64,000 bases of DNA from Clostridia bacterium (GCA_017516765.1 JAFXBE010000026.1:60517-124516), one strand, 5' to 3'. Shown: positions 9,256 to 19,868, numbered from the stretch's first letter. Translations and numbers: made by a program. Notes: generated by a model from the letters alone, not told the origin.

Positions 9256-10350
9256 GTGGTGCTGAGTGAGGAGCAAAAGATCCTGCTGTGGCTTTCGTCT
9301 GCCGAGATCCCGGCAAACCGCGTCTGGGCGATGATCCGCGAATTTGGCAGCCCACAGGCGATCTGGGAACGCTTTTCGACCCCGCAGTGTCCAAAATTTC
9401 AGCACCGCTCCAAAAAGATCCTTGAATCCCTCTATTCCAAAGAAAAACTGGAAGAACTGATCCATCAACTGGAGATAAAACATGTGCATCTTCTCTTTTT
9501 TGAAGATGAAGCGTATCCGGATTTGCTGAGGGAGATCCAGGATCCGCCCTACCTGCTGTATTACGCCGGTAAACTGGATTGTCTGAAAAACCCCTGTGTT
9601 GCAGTGGTAGGCACCAGAACCCCCAGCGATTACGGCAGGCATATGGCATCCTCCATTGCCAAAGGATTGTGCAAGGCGGGCGTTACGGTTGTCAGCGGTC
9701 TCGCCCGCGGTATCGATTACGCTGCACATGAAGGTGCATTGGAAGCGGAGGGCTGTACCGTTGGGATCCTCGGCAGCGGCATCAACAATCCGTATCCCTC
9801 AGAGCATACGCCGCTGCTCCGGAAGATCGCTTCCGGCAAGGGACTCATTATCAGCGAATATCCGCTCGATTCTGTCCCGATCGCGTTTCATTTCCCGCAC
9901 CGCAACAGAATTATTGCCGGTTTGTCCGTGGGCACTGTTTTTGTGGAAGGACGTATCAAAAGCGGGGGAATGCATACCGTAACAGCAGCATTGGATCAGG
10001 GCCGCGAAGTCTTTGCCGTTCCCGGGCAGACCGGCTATCTCGGCGCCGAAGGCCCACTTGTGATCATGCGCGAAGGGGCACGTTTGGTTACCGGTGCAGA
10101 AGACATTCTGGAGGATCTGTCCCTGATCCCGCTGATGCCAACCAAACGGAGACCGAAGAAAGAACCGCCTCTGCCCTTGGAGCAGCGTCTGATCCTTCGT
10201 GCTCTGCGTATCCAGCCCATGAATATCGATGAGCTGGCAAAGGCTACGAAGATGACCACAGACGATCTTTTGACCGAAACAGGAATCATGGAAATCAACG
10301 GACTGATTCGCCGCGAAGCAGGCAATACTTACGCACTGGCGAAGCAGTAA
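9256..10350 (+). CDS. dprA: DNA-processing protein DprA
   Basis: Single-strand DNA binding protein that loads RecA on incoming DNA in natural transformation; it is also common in non-competent bacteria. The Rossmann fold contains VVGTRTPSDYGR, VSGLARGIDYAAHEGAL, GSGINNPYPSEH and FPHRNRIIAGLS, all family hallmarks. The C-terminal 60 residues form a winged-helix-like domain (PMNIDELAKATKM). It is 364 residues from GTG 9256, which has GGGAGG at 9243-9248 with a 7-base spacer. It lies between comM and topA, the usual Firmicutes neighbourhood. Confidence 0.94.
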   Translation: MVLSEEQKILLWLSSAEIPANRVWAMIREFGSPQAIWERFSTPQCPKFQHRSKKILESLYSKEKLEELIHQLEIKHVHLLFFEDEAYPDLLREIQDPPYLLYYAGKLDCLKNPCVAVVGTRTPSDYGRHMASSIAKGLCKAGVTVVSGLARGIDYAAHEGALEAEGCTVGILGSGINNPYPSEHTPLLRKIASGKGLIISEYPLDSVPIAFHFPHRNRIIAGLSVGTVFVEGRIKSGGMHTVTAALDQGREVFAVPGQTGYLGAEGPLVIMREGARLVTGAEDILEDLSLIPLMPTKRRPKKEPPLPLEQRLILRALRIQPMNIDELAKATKMTTDDLLTETGIMEINGLIRREAGNTYALAKQ

Positions 10351-10371
10351 CGCACAGGAGGTATAGGAACT

Positions 10372-12504
10372 ATGGCAGCAACGCAGGCGCCCAAGCTGGT
10401 GATCGTGGAATCCCCCGCAAAGGCCAAGACCATCGAGAAATTCCTCGGACGGGGATACCATGTGGAAGCATCGCAGGGGCATGTGCGCGATCTTCCCAAG
10501 TCCCAGCTGGGTATTGATACGGAACACGATTTCGACCCCAAATACATTACCATCCGTGGGCGCGGCAAGATCCTCGCCAAGATCCGCAAAGAAGCAAAGG
10601 CTGCATCCCGTATCTATCTCGCAACAGACCCTGACCGTGAGGGTGAAGCTATTTCCTGGCATCTTGCCAATCTGCTGGAGATCGATCCTGCCAAGGCATG
10701 CCGTATTGAGTTTAACGAGATTACCAAAAAGGCTGTCAAAGAGGCGATCGAGCATCCCAGACCCATCGATATGGATCGTGTGGACGCTCAGCAGGCCCGC
10801 CGTGCGCTGGATCGTCTGGTGGGTTACAAGATCAGCCCGCTGCTTTGGGCAAAGATCAAGAAGGGCCTTTCTGCGGGACGTGTGCAGAGTGTTGCCACCC
10901 GTCTGGTGGTTGAACGGGAGCGGGAGATCGAGGCGTTTATTCCCGAGGAGTACTGGGATGTGACCGCAACCTTTTCCGCACCCACCCAGAAGGGGCGCAA
11001 GATCAGCTGCGAAGCCAAGCTCGTCAGTATGGACGGCAAGAAGGCTGCCATCACCAACGCACAGGATGCAGCAACCGCCAAGCGGCGTATTCTTGCCTCC
11101 AAGTTTACCATTGAAGGCGTCAAAACCGGCGACAAGCTCAAGAAGCCTCAACCGCCCTTCACCACCTCCAGCCTGCAGCAGGAGGCAAGCCGTAAGCTGA
11201 ATTTCTCCACTGCCAAGACCATGCAGGTGGTGCAGCAGCTTTACGAAGGTATCGATCTTGGTAAGAACGGTACGGTGGGTTTGGTTACCTATATCCGTAC
11301 CGACAGCGTCCGGGTTTCCGACGAGGCGGTAGCTGCAGCCCGCAGCGCCATTACCCGCCAGTTTGGCGAGGAATACTGCCCCGAAACGCCCAATGCCTAT
11401 AAGGGGCGCAAGAATGCGCAGGATGCCCATGAGGCCATCCGTCCCACCTATATGGAGTATACCCCCGAGGCTGTGAAGGAGTATTTGACGCGGGAACAGT
11501 ATAATCTCTACAGACTGATCTATACCCGTTTCCTTGCCAGCCAGATGAAGCCTGCCGCCTTCCGTACCATGAGTGTTGATATCTGCTCTTCCAAGATCAC
11601 GATGCGGTACTACGGCGAGCATATGTACTTTGCCGGCTATCGCGCCATCTATACCGAAAGTACCGATGATGAGCAGGAGACCAAAGAAAGCATCCTTCCC
11701 GTTCTGCAGGAAAAAGATCCCGTTTCCTTTACCGCTGTAGATACGCTGCAGCACTTTACCCAGCCGCCTGCCCGTTATACCGAAGCATCTCTTGTGCGTA
11801 CGCTGGAAGAGAAGGGTATCGGGCGTCCCAGTACCTATGCGCCGACGATTACCACGATCATTTCCCGTGGCTATGTATCCCGCGAGAAGAAACGCCTCTA
11901 TCCCACAGAGCTGGGCTGCATGGTTACAGATATGATGCTGGAGTACTTTACCAGCATCGTGGATGTGGAGTTTACCGCCCAGCTGGAAGAGAAACTGGAT
12001 GCGATCGAAGAAGGCACTTCCGAATGGAAGCAGATCCTTCGGGATTTCTATCCCGAATTCGCACAGACCCTTTCCCGGGCCGAAAGCCGCATCGAGAAAA
12101 TTCAGGTCAAGGACGAAGTAAGCGACGTACCCTGTGAAAAATGCGGCGCAATGATGGTCTACAAAATGGGCCGTTTCGGCAAATTCCTTGCATGCCCCAA
12201 CTTCCCCGATTGCCGCAATGCAAAGCCCATCGTCAATTATATTGCCGCCAAGTGTCCCAAGTGCGGCAGCCGGCTGATGGAGAAAACCAGCAAGAAGAAC
12301 CGGAAGTTCTACGGCTGCGAGAAGTATCCCGAATGCGATTTTGTCAGTTGGGAGCTTCCCATTTCCGATTCTTGCCCCCAGTGCGGCAGCTATATGGTGG
12401 AAAAGCGCGGTAAGCATGGGGAGAAGATTCATCTGTGCGCAAACGAAAAATGCCGCTGCAAGGTGACCGTCAAAGATACTGATGCAAAGGAGCAGGATGA
12501 ATGA
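10372..12504 (+). CDS. topA: DNA topoisomerase I
   Basis: Type IA topoisomerase that relaxes negative supercoils. The Toprim domain starts with [18 protein letters not shown] and has the acidic motif [15 protein letters not shown]. The catalytic tyrosine is Y307 in [11 protein letters not shown]. The motif [14 protein letters not shown] follows near residue 480. The C-terminal 130 residues carry three four-cysteine zinc ribbons ([35 protein letters not shown]). It is 710 residues, normal for Clostridia. An AGGAGG site precedes the ATG. The stop overlaps the trmFO start by four bases (ATGA). Confidence 0.97.
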   Translation: MAATQAPKLVIVESPAKAKTIEKFLGRGYHVEASQGHVRDLPKSQLGIDTEHDFDPKYITIRGRGKILAKIRKEAKAASRIYLATDPDREGEAISWHLANLLEIDPAKACRIEFNEITKKAVKEAIEHPRPIDMDRVDAQQARRALDRLVGYKISPLLWAKIKKGLSAGRVQSVATRLVVEREREIEAFIPEEYWDVTATFSAPTQKGRKISCEAKLVSMDGKKAAITNAQDAATAKRRILASKFTIEGVKTGDKLKKPQPPFTTSSLQQEASRKLNFSTAKTMQVVQQLYEGIDLGKNGTVGLVTYIRTDSVRVSDEAVAAARSAITRQFGEEYCPETPNAYKGRKNAQDAHEAIRPTYMEYTPEAVKEYLTREQYNLYRLIYTRFLASQMKPAAFRTMSVDICSSKITMRYYGEHMYFAGYRAIYTESTDDEQETKESILPVLQEKDPVSFTAVDTLQHFTQPPARYTEASLVRTLEEKGIGRPSTYAPTITTIISRGYVSREKKRLYPTELGCMVTDMMLEYFTSIVDVEFTAQLEEKLDAIEEGTSEWKQILRDFYPEFAQTLSRAESRIEKIQVKDEVSDVPCEKCGAMMVYKMGRFGKFLACPNFPDCRNAKPIVNYIAAKCPKCGSRLMEKTSKKNRKFYGCEKYPECDFVSWELPISDSCPQCGSYMVEKRGKHGEKIHLCANEKCRCKVTVKDTDAKEQDE

Positions 12505-13823
12505 GCGTAACAGTCATCGGTGCAGGGCTTGCCGGTTGTGAGGCTGCATGGCAGCTTGCACAGCGCGGCGTGCCTGTGATCCTGTACGAGATGAAACCCA
12601 AGAAGAAATCGCCTGCCCATACCGCCGATACCATGGCTGAACTGGTGTGCAGCAACAGTCTGCGCAGCAACCGCCTTTCCAATGCTGTCGGTCTGCTGAA
12701 GGAAGAAATGCGCAGGCTGGATTCGGTTATTATGGCCGCGGCAGATGCCAATGCGGTTCCCGCAGGCGGTGCGCTTGCAGTCGATCGCAATGCTTTTTCC
12801 AAAACTGTGGATCAGGCGATCCGCAATCATCCGTTGATCACTGTTGTTGAAGAAGAAGTGACCGCCATTCCTGAAGAAGGAGAGGTGATCATCGCCAGCG
12901 GCCCGTTGACCAGCGATGCGCTTTCCGAAGCGATTGCAGGTATTGATGGCTTGTCTACCCTGCATTTTTATGATGCAGCCGCCCCGATCGTGACTGCAGA
13001 CAGCCTGGATATGACCAAGGTATTCCGCATGTCCCGTTATGAACGCGGGGACGATTATTTGAACTGCCCCATGGACAGGGACGAGTACATGGCTTTCTGC
13101 CATGCTTTGCAGACCGCCGAAACCGCACCCATCCACGGTTTTGAAGAAAAGTCGGTTTTTGAAGGCTGTATGCCCATCGAAAGCATGGCCAAGCGCGGCG
13201 ATATGGTTATGGCTTTCGGCCCCATGAAACCTGTGGGCCTGAAGGATCCCCGTACCGGCAAAGAACCCTTTGCCGTGGTACAGCTGCGCGCCGAAAACGC
13301 AGAAGGTACGCTGTATAATCTGGTCGGCTTCCAGACAAGGCTCATGTTCCCGGAGCAGCGCCGCGTGTTTGGTATGATCCCGGGGCTTGAAAACGCAGAA
13401 TTCGCCCGGTATGGTGTCATGCACCGCAACACTTTCCTCAACAGCCCCGGGGTGCTGGACAATACCTTCCACATGATCGCGGAACCCCGTATAGCGTTTG
13501 CGGGTCAGATTACCGGCGTAGAAGGCTATGTGGAAAGCGCAGCCAGCGGTCTTCTTTGCGGCATTGCAACAGCTTACCGTGTGCTGGGTAAGACCATGCC
13601 CACCTTTAGCGGCAGAACCGCTATGGGGGCCATGGGGCGTTATGTGAGCACCCCCAACAAGCGTTTTCAGCCGATGAACTGCGCCTTCGGGCTCATTGAC
13701 CAGCTGGAGGTGCAGCCCGGACAGAAAAGGATCCGCAACAAGCAGCTTCGGTATGAGGCTATTGCCCAACGGGCGCTGGAAGAGATCGATGTGGTTGCTG
13801 CACAGATGAAGGAAGACCGTTGA
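12501..13823 (+). CDS. trmFO: Folate-dependent tRNA (uracil-5)-methyltransferase TrmFO
   Basis: Flavoprotein that makes m5U54 in tRNA using methylenetetrahydrofolate. The N-terminal FAD-binding motif is [18 protein letters not shown]. It is followed by family-typical [22 protein letters not shown] and [19 protein letters not shown]. The 440 residues match the family. The topA-trmFO order is conserved in Firmicutes, and the ATGA overlap indicates coupled translation. Confidence 0.96.
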   Translation: MSVTVIGAGLAGCEAAWQLAQRGVPVILYEMKPKKKSPAHTADTMAELVCSNSLRSNRLSNAVGLLKEEMRRLDSVIMAAADANAVPAGGALAVDRNAFSKTVDQAIRNHPLITVVEEEVTAIPEEGEVIIASGPLTSDALSEAIAGIDGLSTLHFYDAAAPIVTADSLDMTKVFRMSRYERGDDYLNCPMDRDEYMAFCHALQTAETAPIHGFEEKSVFEGCMPIESMAKRGDMVMAFGPMKPVGLKDPRTGKEPFAVVQLRAENAEGTLYNLVGFQTRLMFPEQRRVFGMIPGLENAEFARYGVMHRNTFLNSPGVLDNTFHMIAEPRIAFAGQITGVEGYVESAASGLLCGIATAYRVLGKTMPTFSGRTAMGAMGRYVSTPNKRFQPMNCAFGLIDQLEVQPGQKRIRNKQLRYEAIAQRALEEIDVVAAQMKEDR

Positions 13824-13854
13824 GCCGGTATTCCGGTACAGGGAGGTGGAAGGG

Positions 13855-15231
13855 ATGAACAAACGGATCAGTGTTTTGGTGACGCTTGTTTTGCTCCTTC
13901 TGCTGCCTGTGCAGAGCATCGCCCAAAAGACAGACGACAGTGTGCCGGTCTGGACAGAAGAGAACGTTCGGCAGTATCTGCAAGGTTATATCAATGGTGA
14001 AGAGTTAGAAAAGCTCTACGGCTATTACGATTTGCAGATCCGTCGCTACATGCCTGAGACGACGTTTGCATGCATGCTCACAGAGCTGGAATGGCTCACC
14101 GGTGGTTTTCAGCAGCTTGGCAGTTATCGCTGCTTTGAAGAACCGGAACGGGGAACCATGACCCACATCATTCATCTCCACATGGAAAAACAGGATCTGG
14201 AAGCCTGTTTTACCCATAAGACGGCGGCGGATGATCGGGAAGTAATGGCTTTGGAGTTTATTCTTGCCGCAGAGAGCGCACCGGAACCGGATGCTGCAAC
14301 CGATGTACCTGCGAATGCGCGCAACTGGCGTGAAACGGATGCTTGTGTGGGCGCAGAAACGGCCTATCCTCTGGATACTGTGATCACCTTTCCTGTTGAG
14401 GAAAACGGTAATCGACTGATTGCGGGCTGTGTATTTGTTCATGATGCCGGTGCGCTTGATAAAAACGCAACAGTCGGTGAAACACGCTTTTTCGAATCGC
14501 TTGCCAGAAAACTGTCGCTTATGGGCATCGCATCCATCAGGTACGACAAACGTACTTATGCCTATGCCTATTTCCGACCTGCCACAGTGCAGGAAGAAGT
14601 GGTCGAAGATGCCCTTCTGGCTGCCGAGCTTCTTTCACAGCAGCCGGAAATGTCCGGCAAACCCATCTATTTGATCGGCCACGGCTTCGGTGCCACTGTG
14701 CTGCCCCGCATAGCGCAGGATGGCAGCTTTGCCGGTATGATCCTCATCGGCAGTTCGACCAAACCGTATGTTGATCAACTGCTTGAGAATGCACTTGCGG
14801 CAGGCACGGATGATACAGCAGCCTTGAAAGAATCGGTTGCTGCCCTGCCAAAGCTGACGGAGCAGGAAGCGCAGCAGACGGAGCTGTTCGGACACAGCGC
14901 CTGTTATTTGCTTGATTTGGAGCAGTATGATCCCATTCGGATGATCAAACAGTTGTCGCTGCCCACCTATATCGTTCAGGGCAGAGAAGATGCTTCCGTA
15001 ACCGAAGAAGAAGGCTGGAAAGCTTATCAGGAAGCCTTGAAAGAGCAACGGTTTGTCAGCTACAACTGCTACCGGGGGCTGAACCATGTCCTTGCCCGGG
15101 ATCTGAGCCTGAACGCCGACGGAAAACCCGAATATGCGATCGATGCAGGCATTGAGTCCACAGCGGTAAGAGACCTTGCACAATGGATCGGAAAGAATTT
15201 GCCTCAGGCAGAAACCATGGAGGTGGAATAA
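13855..15231 (+). CDS. Secreted alpha/beta-hydrolase-like protein lacking the catalytic serine
   Basis: A 458-residue exported protein. Residues 1-24 are a signal peptide ([20 protein letters not shown]). An N-terminal helical region to about 130 resembles DUF3887-type domains that precede such hydrolases. The C-terminal part has the alpha/beta-hydrolase order: the nucleophile elbow at [15 protein letters not shown], then D379 in VQGREDASV and H411 in GLNHVL. At the elbow the expected GxSxG reads GHGFG, so Gly277 replaces the nucleophile Ser while Asp and His are kept. It may be a pseudoenzyme or ligand-binding protein. It starts at ATG 13855 with GGAGG 8 bases upstream, and its last base is the first base of hslV. 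In many Firmicutes xerC holds this place. Confidence 0.75.
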   Translation: MNKRISVLVTLVLLLLLPVQSIAQKTDDSVPVWTEENVRQYLQGYINGEELEKLYGYYDLQIRRYMPETTFACMLTELEWLTGGFQQLGSYRCFEEPERGTMTHIIHLHMEKQDLEACFTHKTAADDREVMALEFILAAESAPEPDAATDVPANARNWRETDACVGAETAYPLDTVITFPVEENGNRLIAGCVFVHDAGALDKNATVGETRFFESLARKLSLMGIASIRYDKRTYAYAYFRPATVQEEVVEDALLAAELLSQQPEMSGKPIYLIGHGFGATVLPRIAQDGSFAGMILIGSSTKPYVDQLLENALAAGTDDTAALKESVAALPKLTEQEAQQTELFGHSACYLLDLEQYDPIRMIKQLSLPTYIVQGREDASVTEEEGWKAYQEALKEQRFVSYNCYRGLNHVLARDLSLNADGKPEYAIDAGIESTAVRDLAQWIGKNLPQAETMEVE

Positions 15232-15761
15232 TGAAGTTTATGGGAACCACGATCTGCGCCGTACGCAGAGGCAATCAGGTGGCCATAGCCGGTGATGGTC
15301 AGGTCACCATGGGGGAAAGCACGGTGTTTAAGTCGACTGCTAAAAAAGTGCGCCGTATCTATAACGGTCAGGTCGTTCTGGGGTTTGCGGGCTCTGTTGC
15401 CGATGCCTTTACCCTGTGCGAGCGTTTTGAAGAAAAGCTGACCCAGTGCGGCGGCAACCTTGAACGTGCTGCTGTTGCGCTTGCGCAGGAATGGCGCAGT
15501 GACCATGCACGAAAACTGGAAAGCATGATGATCGTAGCCGATAAGAACAATATGCTGGTTCTCAGCGGCACAGGCGAAGTGATGGATCCTGACGGCGGGG
15601 TAGCCGCAATCGGCTCCGGCGGTAATTACGCACTGGCAGCAGCCCGTGCGCTGGTGGATAACACCGACCTGTCGGCAGAAGACATCGCCGTTAAGGCTCT
15701 GGAAGTAGCCGCTTCGATCTGTGTATACACCAACGACCATATTTCTGTGGAGACCATATAG
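15231..15761 (+). CDS. hslV: ATP-dependent protease peptidase subunit HslV (ClpQ)
   Basis: Threonine peptidase of the HslUV two-ring protease. The mature N-terminus is expected at the Thr-Thr of [12 protein letters not shown], followed by AGDGQVTMG. Further family motifs are [23 protein letters not shown] and [15 protein letters not shown]. It is 176 residues. Start codon choice leaves MKFMG before the Thr pair, so a short propeptide must be removed or the second ATG at 15240 used; the strong GGAGG is spaced for 15231. It sits 10 bases before hslU in one operon. Confidence 0.95.
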   Translation: MKFMGTTICAVRRGNQVAIAGDGQVTMGESTVFKSTAKKVRRIYNGQVVLGFAGSVADAFTLCERFEEKLTQCGGNLERAAVALAQEWRSDHARKLESMMIVADKNNMLVLSGTGEVMDPDGGVAAIGSGGNYALAAARALVDNTDLSAEDIAVKALEVAASICVYTNDHISVETI

Positions 15762-15771
15762 GAGGCTTCTC

Positions 15772-17142
15772 ATGAAGGAATTGACCCCAAGAGAGATCAT
15801 GCATGAGCTTGACCGTTTTATCATTGGTCAGCAGGATGCCAAACGTGCCGTGGCCATTGCTCTGCGAAACAGATACCGCCGCTCCAGGCTCGATGAGGAG
15901 ATGCGCAGCGAGATCAGCCCGAAAAACATCCTGATGATCGGCCCCACCGGTGTTGGTAAGACCGAGATCGCCCGCCGCCTTGCCAAACTGGTCAAAGCGC
16001 CCTTTATCAAAGTGGAAGCCACCAAGTTTACCGAAGTCGGTTACGTGGGCCGCGATGTGGAAAGCATCATCCGCGATCTGATGGAAAATGCTATCCATAT
16101 GGTGCGGAACGAACGCATCGAGCAGGTAAAGACCCGCGCCTCCGTTCTGGCAGAAGATCGTCTGGCGAATCTGCTTGTGAATCCACCCAAGAAGCAGTCT
16201 GCCAGCAATCCTTTTGAGTTTTTGATCGGCGGTAAAAAAGAGCCCGAACCCAATCAGGAAGAACAGGCGCAGCTTGCCGTGCGCAAAGAGGATATGCTCA
16301 GACAGCTCCGGGAAGGGCAGCTGGAGGAGCGCGAGATCGAGATCGAAGTGGCGGAGAATATGCCCGAATTGGAGCTCGGCGGCAATTCCATCAAGCTGGG
16401 CGATATGATGGGCGGCATGATGCCGCAGCGAACCAAGATTCGTCGTGTAAAGGTGAAGGAAGCCAGGAAGATTCTGATCGAAGAGGAATCCGGTAAGCTG
16501 ATCGACGAGGACGAGGTGCGCGAAGAGGCTGTGCGCCGTGCGGAACAGCATGGTATCGTATTTATCGATGAGATCGATAAAGTGGCAGGGCGTTCGGTTG
16601 GCGGGCATGGCCCCGATGTGAGTCGAGAAGGCGTGCAGCGCGATATTCTTCCTATCGTGGAAGGCAGCACCGTCAATACCAAATACGGACCGGTGCGCAC
16701 CGACTATATGCTCTTTATTGCAGCCGGTGCTTTCCATGTGGCCAAGGTGACCGATCTGATCCCCGAGCTTCAGGGTCGCTTCCCGGTTCACGTAACGCTC
16801 AAGAGCCTTACAAAAGAGGATTTCAAAGCGATCCTTACGCAGCCGGAGAATGCCCTTACCAGACAATACGAGGCGTTGCTGGCTGTGGATCGGGTCTTTA
16901 TCTCCTTCGAAGACAGCGCCATCGATGCGATCGCAAATGCTGCCTATGTGCTCAATGAGACCAAGGAAGATATCGGCGCACGCCGTCTCCATGCGGTGTT
17001 CGAAAAGCTGCTGGAAGATATCAGCTTCAACGCGGGCGGTGATGAGATGCCCAATGTGTATCTGAACATCAACGGCGATTATGTCATCGATCATCTGGGC
17101 CCGGATGAAGTGACTATGGATATGAAACGCTATATTCTGTAA
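15772..17142 (+). CDS. hslU: ATP-dependent protease ATPase subunit HslU (ClpY)
   Basis: AAA+ unfoldase that feeds substrates to HslV. The N-terminus LTPREIMHELDRFIIGQQ is diagnostic. Walker A is [17 protein letters not shown] near residue 60, Walker B IVFIDEIDKVAG near 265, and the sensor region GRFPVHVTLKSL near 338. The I-domain between them is rich in Glu and Lys. The C-terminus ends KRYIL, the tail that docks into HslV. It has 456 residues. GGAGG at 15761-15765 gives a 6-base spacer to ATG 15772. Confidence 0.96.
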   Translation: MKELTPREIMHELDRFIIGQQDAKRAVAIALRNRYRRSRLDEEMRSEISPKNILMIGPTGVGKTEIARRLAKLVKAPFIKVEATKFTEVGYVGRDVESIIRDLMENAIHMVRNERIEQVKTRASVLAEDRLANLLVNPPKKQSASNPFEFLIGGKKEPEPNQEEQAQLAVRKEDMLRQLREGQLEEREIEIEVAENMPELELGGNSIKLGDMMGGMMPQRTKIRRVKVKEARKILIEEESGKLIDEDEVREEAVRRAEQHGIVFIDEIDKVAGRSVGGHGPDVSREGVQRDILPIVEGSTVNTKYGPVRTDYMLFIAAGAFHVAKVTDLIPELQGRFPVHVTLKSLTKEDFKAILTQPENALTRQYEALLAVDRVFISFEDSAIDAIANAAYVLNETKEDIGARRLHAVFEKLLEDISFNAGGDEMPNVYLNINGDYVIDHLGPDEVTMDMKRYIL

Positions 17143-17163
17143 ACATAAGGAGGGGCTTGAGCG

Positions 17164-18477
17164 ATGCGTACCCGGATTACCAACATCATAATGACCCCCG
17201 GTGTAACGACCGAAACCGCCATTCCCTTTATCTACGATGCCGAGATCCTGATCGACGGTCAGCGCATCGTATATGCGGGTCCCCGTGCAGAAGCACCGGC
17301 ATTTGAAGCCGAGAAGACCATCGATGGCGAAGGGTGCCTTGCCATGCCGGGACTGTGTAATCTGCACACCCATACCCCAATGACCATGATGCGCAGCGCG
17401 GGCAGCGATTTACCGTTGGAACGCTGGCTGAACGAAATGGTCTGGCCTGTTGAAAAATTCCTGACAGATGAATCTGTTAAGGCCGGCAGCGATCTGGGTA
17501 TTCTGGAAATGCTTCGTTGCGGTACCACGTCTTTCAACGATATGTATTTCCGTATGGATCGCCTTGCGGAAAGTGTTGTTGACAGCGGCATCCGTGCGAT
17601 GCTGGGCTATGGCGTGATCGATTTTGACGGCAGTTGCGCCGATCTGGAATCCGGTATCGAGTTTGCCATGAAGTGGCAGCATGCCGCCAACGACCGTATC
17701 CGCGTCAACATTGCGCCCCACAGCGAAGCTGCCACTACCGAAGTGCTGCTTCTTCGCGCAAAGGCTGTGGCGGAAGAAATGCAAGTTCCCCTGCACATCC
17801 ATATCTGCGAGACCAGTCTGGACCGGTCCGGCTGCATCGACCGCCACGGCATTACCCCCGCAGTATACCTGGAAAAGCTGGGTTTGCTGGATGTGCCCAT
17901 GATCGCTGCCCATTGCGTATGGATGGACGATACAGATATTGAGATCTTCGCCAAGCATGGGGTCTACATTGCTCACAACCCGGTCAGCAACCTGAAACTG
18001 GCAAGCGGCATTGCTCCCATTTCCAAGATGCTCAACGCCGGCTGCAATGTAACCCTTGGCACAGACGGCGTCGCCAGCAACAACAATTTGAATCTGTGGG
18101 AAGAGATCAAGCTGATGCCCCTCTTGCAGAAGGGTACCCTGCTCGATCCTACGGTCGTAAGCCCTGCCCAGACGCTTGCCGCTGCCACCAGTGTTGGTGC
18201 CAAAGCTCTGGGATACGATGATCTGGGACTTCTGAAGGAAGGGTATCTTGCAGACATCATTCTGGTGGATGTATCCGGTGTGAACATGTGCCCCAGCACC
18301 GAGATGGAAGGAAACCTGATCTATGCCACCGAATCCCGCAACGTGAAGATGACGATGGTGGACGGCAAGATTCTTTACCACAACGGCGAATTCCTGACCA
18401 TGGATGAAAAGCGCATTGTAGAAACGGCACATAAGGAAGCTCATGCGCTGATGGTCAGGGCGGGCAGGGCTGAGTAA
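17164..18477 (+). CDS. Amidohydrolase, SAH/5'-methylthioadenosine deaminase type
   Basis: Metal-dependent hydrolase of the TrzN/MtaD/SsnA group; most members deaminate adenosine-like compounds such as S-adenosylhomocysteine or methylthioadenosine. Metal ligands are in place: HTH in CNLHTHTPMTMMRS, His in LHIHICETS, His in IAAHCVWMDD and Asp in TLGTDGVASNN. The substrate-helix region LPLERWLNEMVWPVE is typical. It is 437 residues. It has an AGGAGG site and is 21 bases after hslU, so it may end the long housekeeping transcript. The substrate is inferred from the family. Confidence 0.85.
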   Translation: MRTRITNIIMTPGVTTETAIPFIYDAEILIDGQRIVYAGPRAEAPAFEAEKTIDGEGCLAMPGLCNLHTHTPMTMMRSAGSDLPLERWLNEMVWPVEKFLTDESVKAGSDLGILEMLRCGTTSFNDMYFRMDRLAESVVDSGIRAMLGYGVIDFDGSCADLESGIEFAMKWQHAANDRIRVNIAPHSEAATTEVLLLRAKAVAEEMQVPLHIHICETSLDRSGCIDRHGITPAVYLEKLGLLDVPMIAAHCVWMDDTDIEIFAKHGVYIAHNPVSNLKLASGIAPISKMLNAGCNVTLGTDGVASNNNLNLWEEIKLMPLLQKGTLLDPTVVSPAQTLAAATSVGAKALGYDDLGLLKEGYLADIILVDVSGVNMCPSTEMEGNLIYATESRNVKMTMVDGKILYHNGEFLTMDEKRIVETAHKEAHALMVRAGRAE

Positions 18478-18504
18478 AAGCAGCATCCTCCGGGTAGAGA
18501 GCTA

Positions 18505-18894
18505 TCAGTCGGCAGTTTTGCCGCATTGCCTGCCGGAGTGCTCCGAACAATGATAATACCTGCCCGCAAGAAGCTCTGCCTGCTTCATACGGGCAATCAC
18601 GGCATCATACTGATGGTGCCGTGTTTTTTGTTGTCCGGAAAGTACTGCAGCAGTAGCAGGGTTGCTTTGCACATACACTTCCCTTGGCGGCAATATGGTC
18701 GGTTGGTGGTCGGGAGTTGTGCCGGAGGTAGACGGTGGCTGTGGGGGAAGCGTTTCGTGGGCAGGATACTGTTCTTCGCCGGGAGGAGGGGAAACAGCTT
18801 CGGTGTAGGGCAGGCGGATACTCTGGTATTCCATCCATTTGATCTGTTTTTGTTCACTGGTTAAAGCCGCAAAAGGTGAGGTCTTCTTTGCCAT
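18505..18894 (-). CDS. Small proline-rich hypothetical protein
   Basis: No family recognised. The chosen start (MAKKTSPFAAL) has AAGGAG about 10 bases upstream and gives 129 residues with no signal peptide or membrane segment. The middle, roughly residues 35-70, is rich in Pro, Thr and Glu (PPQPPSTSGTTPDHQP) and probably disordered. The C-terminal 45 residues are more helical (YDAVIARMKQAELLAGRY) and end with His and Cys residues. It is convergent to the amidohydrolase gene, whose apparent terminator lies inside this coding region. The ribosome binding site and the position of the start just after an upstream terminator support a real gene, but the evidence is modest. Confidence 0.5.
   Translation of the reverse strand: MAKKTSPFAALTSEQKQIKWMEYQSIRLPYTEAVSPPPGEEQYPAHETLPPQPPSTSGTTPDHQPTILPPREVYVQSNPATAAVLSGQQKTRHHQYDAVIARMKQAELLAGRYYHCSEHSGRQCGKTAD
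18598..18629 (+). terminator. Plus-strand terminator inside a convergent gene
   Basis: CACGGCA (18598-18604) pairs with TGCCGTG (18617-18623), and six T residues follow (18624-18629). It would stop the hslU-amidohydrolase transcript about 120 bases past the stop codon, within the 3' half of the minus-strand hypothetical gene. Confidence 0.65.
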
Positions 18895-18954
18895 ACAGCC
18901 ATAACTCCTTTCCTGTGCTTGTTTACAGGGTATGAAACAGGTCTGAAAATGTGC

Positions 18955-18984
18955 AAAAAACGGCATTCCCTTTTGGGAATGCCG
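18955..18984 (-). terminator. Intrinsic terminator for the minus-strand secreted protein gene
   Basis: A 10-bp perfect stem (18961-18970 with 18975-18984, arms CGGCATTCCC/GGGAATGCCG) and a 4-nt loop is followed on the minus strand by six T residues (18955-18960). Confidence 0.9.
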
Positions 18985-19001
18985 CAATACTGCAATGGCG
19001 C

Positions 19002-19868
19002 TTACGGATGCAAATCGATCGGTGTAAAATTGATACCGGGGAAGCAATCGAAAAGGAAATTGTTGGGGTAGATGGTATTGGGGGCAAGATCTTTGCGGAT
19101 CTCGGCGGGTGTGTAGTCGTAGTAAATACCGTTTACGCTGAAATAGGGACATTCATCGACGGTCAGCAGCAATTCTGTAACAGAACCGGAAGCTGTAGTC
19201 AGGTACAGCATACCATCGCCGTTGGGGCAGCTGGGGGCTCGCATGTTCAGTGCATTTGAAAACCAGTTCTCGATTTGTGCCAGAACGGCAGGATCGGTCA
19301 CTGTTTCGGTCTGCCCGTCAGAAAGGGTCAGGGTAGCCGCGGTCAGCCCGGTAAGAGAAGCCGCATCAAAGGAGGTGTATTGCATCAGGCTTGCAAGAAT
19401 CGGCTCCAGATAGGCGGTCAGTTCCTCGCACTCTGCATATCTGCGGTGCATAAAGGCGGTTCCTTCGCCGGATTCAAACTTGGTATAAAGCAAGTGGTTA
19501 CCATTCAGCATCATCCACTCGATACGGTTGGCATCGTCCACAAGCGTGTAGCCGGATTCAGGATGCTCCAGCCAGAATTTTTCGTCGATGGTGTAGTTGA
19601 GAAGCTTTAACTCGTCCAGCATGGTGCGCAGCTCTTTCTGGGCTGCGTCGTCGGGGGTGTAGTAATAGGTGTCCCAGAGCCCCAGCAACTGAGGTGTAAG
19701 CCGGATGCTCAAACGATCCTTTGCGGGCTCCAGAGTTAGAGAAGCGTTTTGATAGGTGAAAATTTCAGATTCGGCGGCAGCGGCAGAAACAAACAATTGC
19801 GAAAAAACAAGCAGAATCAGAAAAATTCTGAATGCTGCATTCTTTCGAGTGCTTGGTCTGGTGTTCAT
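19002..19868 (-). CDS. Secreted hypothetical protein
   Basis: A 288-residue protein with a long basic N-terminus and signal peptide (residues 1-37, core FRIFLILLVFSQLFVSAAAA) and no lipobox cysteine. No family is recognised. The body has alternating charged and aromatic stretches and a possible internal duplication of beta-rich segments around 100-270. There are no evident catalytic motifs. GGAGG lies 10 bases before ATG 19868. It is 37 bases downstream of the YitT-type gene on the same strand, so co-transcription is likely, and a strong terminator follows. It is probably a surface or cell-wall protein by its signal peptide only. Confidence 0.7.
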   Translation of the reverse strand: MNTRPSTRKNAAFRIFLILLVFSQLFVSAAAAESEIFTYQNASLTLEPAKDRLSIRLTPQLLGLWDTYYYTPDDAAQKELRTMLDELKLLNYTIDEKFWLEHPESGYTLVDDANRIEWMMLNGNHLLYTKFESGEGTAFMHRRYAECEELTAYLEPILASLMQYTSFDAASLTGLTAATLTLSDGQTETVTDPAVLAQIENWFSNALNMRAPSCPNGDGMLYLTTASGSVTELLLTVDECPYFSVNGIYYDYTPAEIRKDLAPNTIYPNNFLFDCFPGINFTPIDLHP

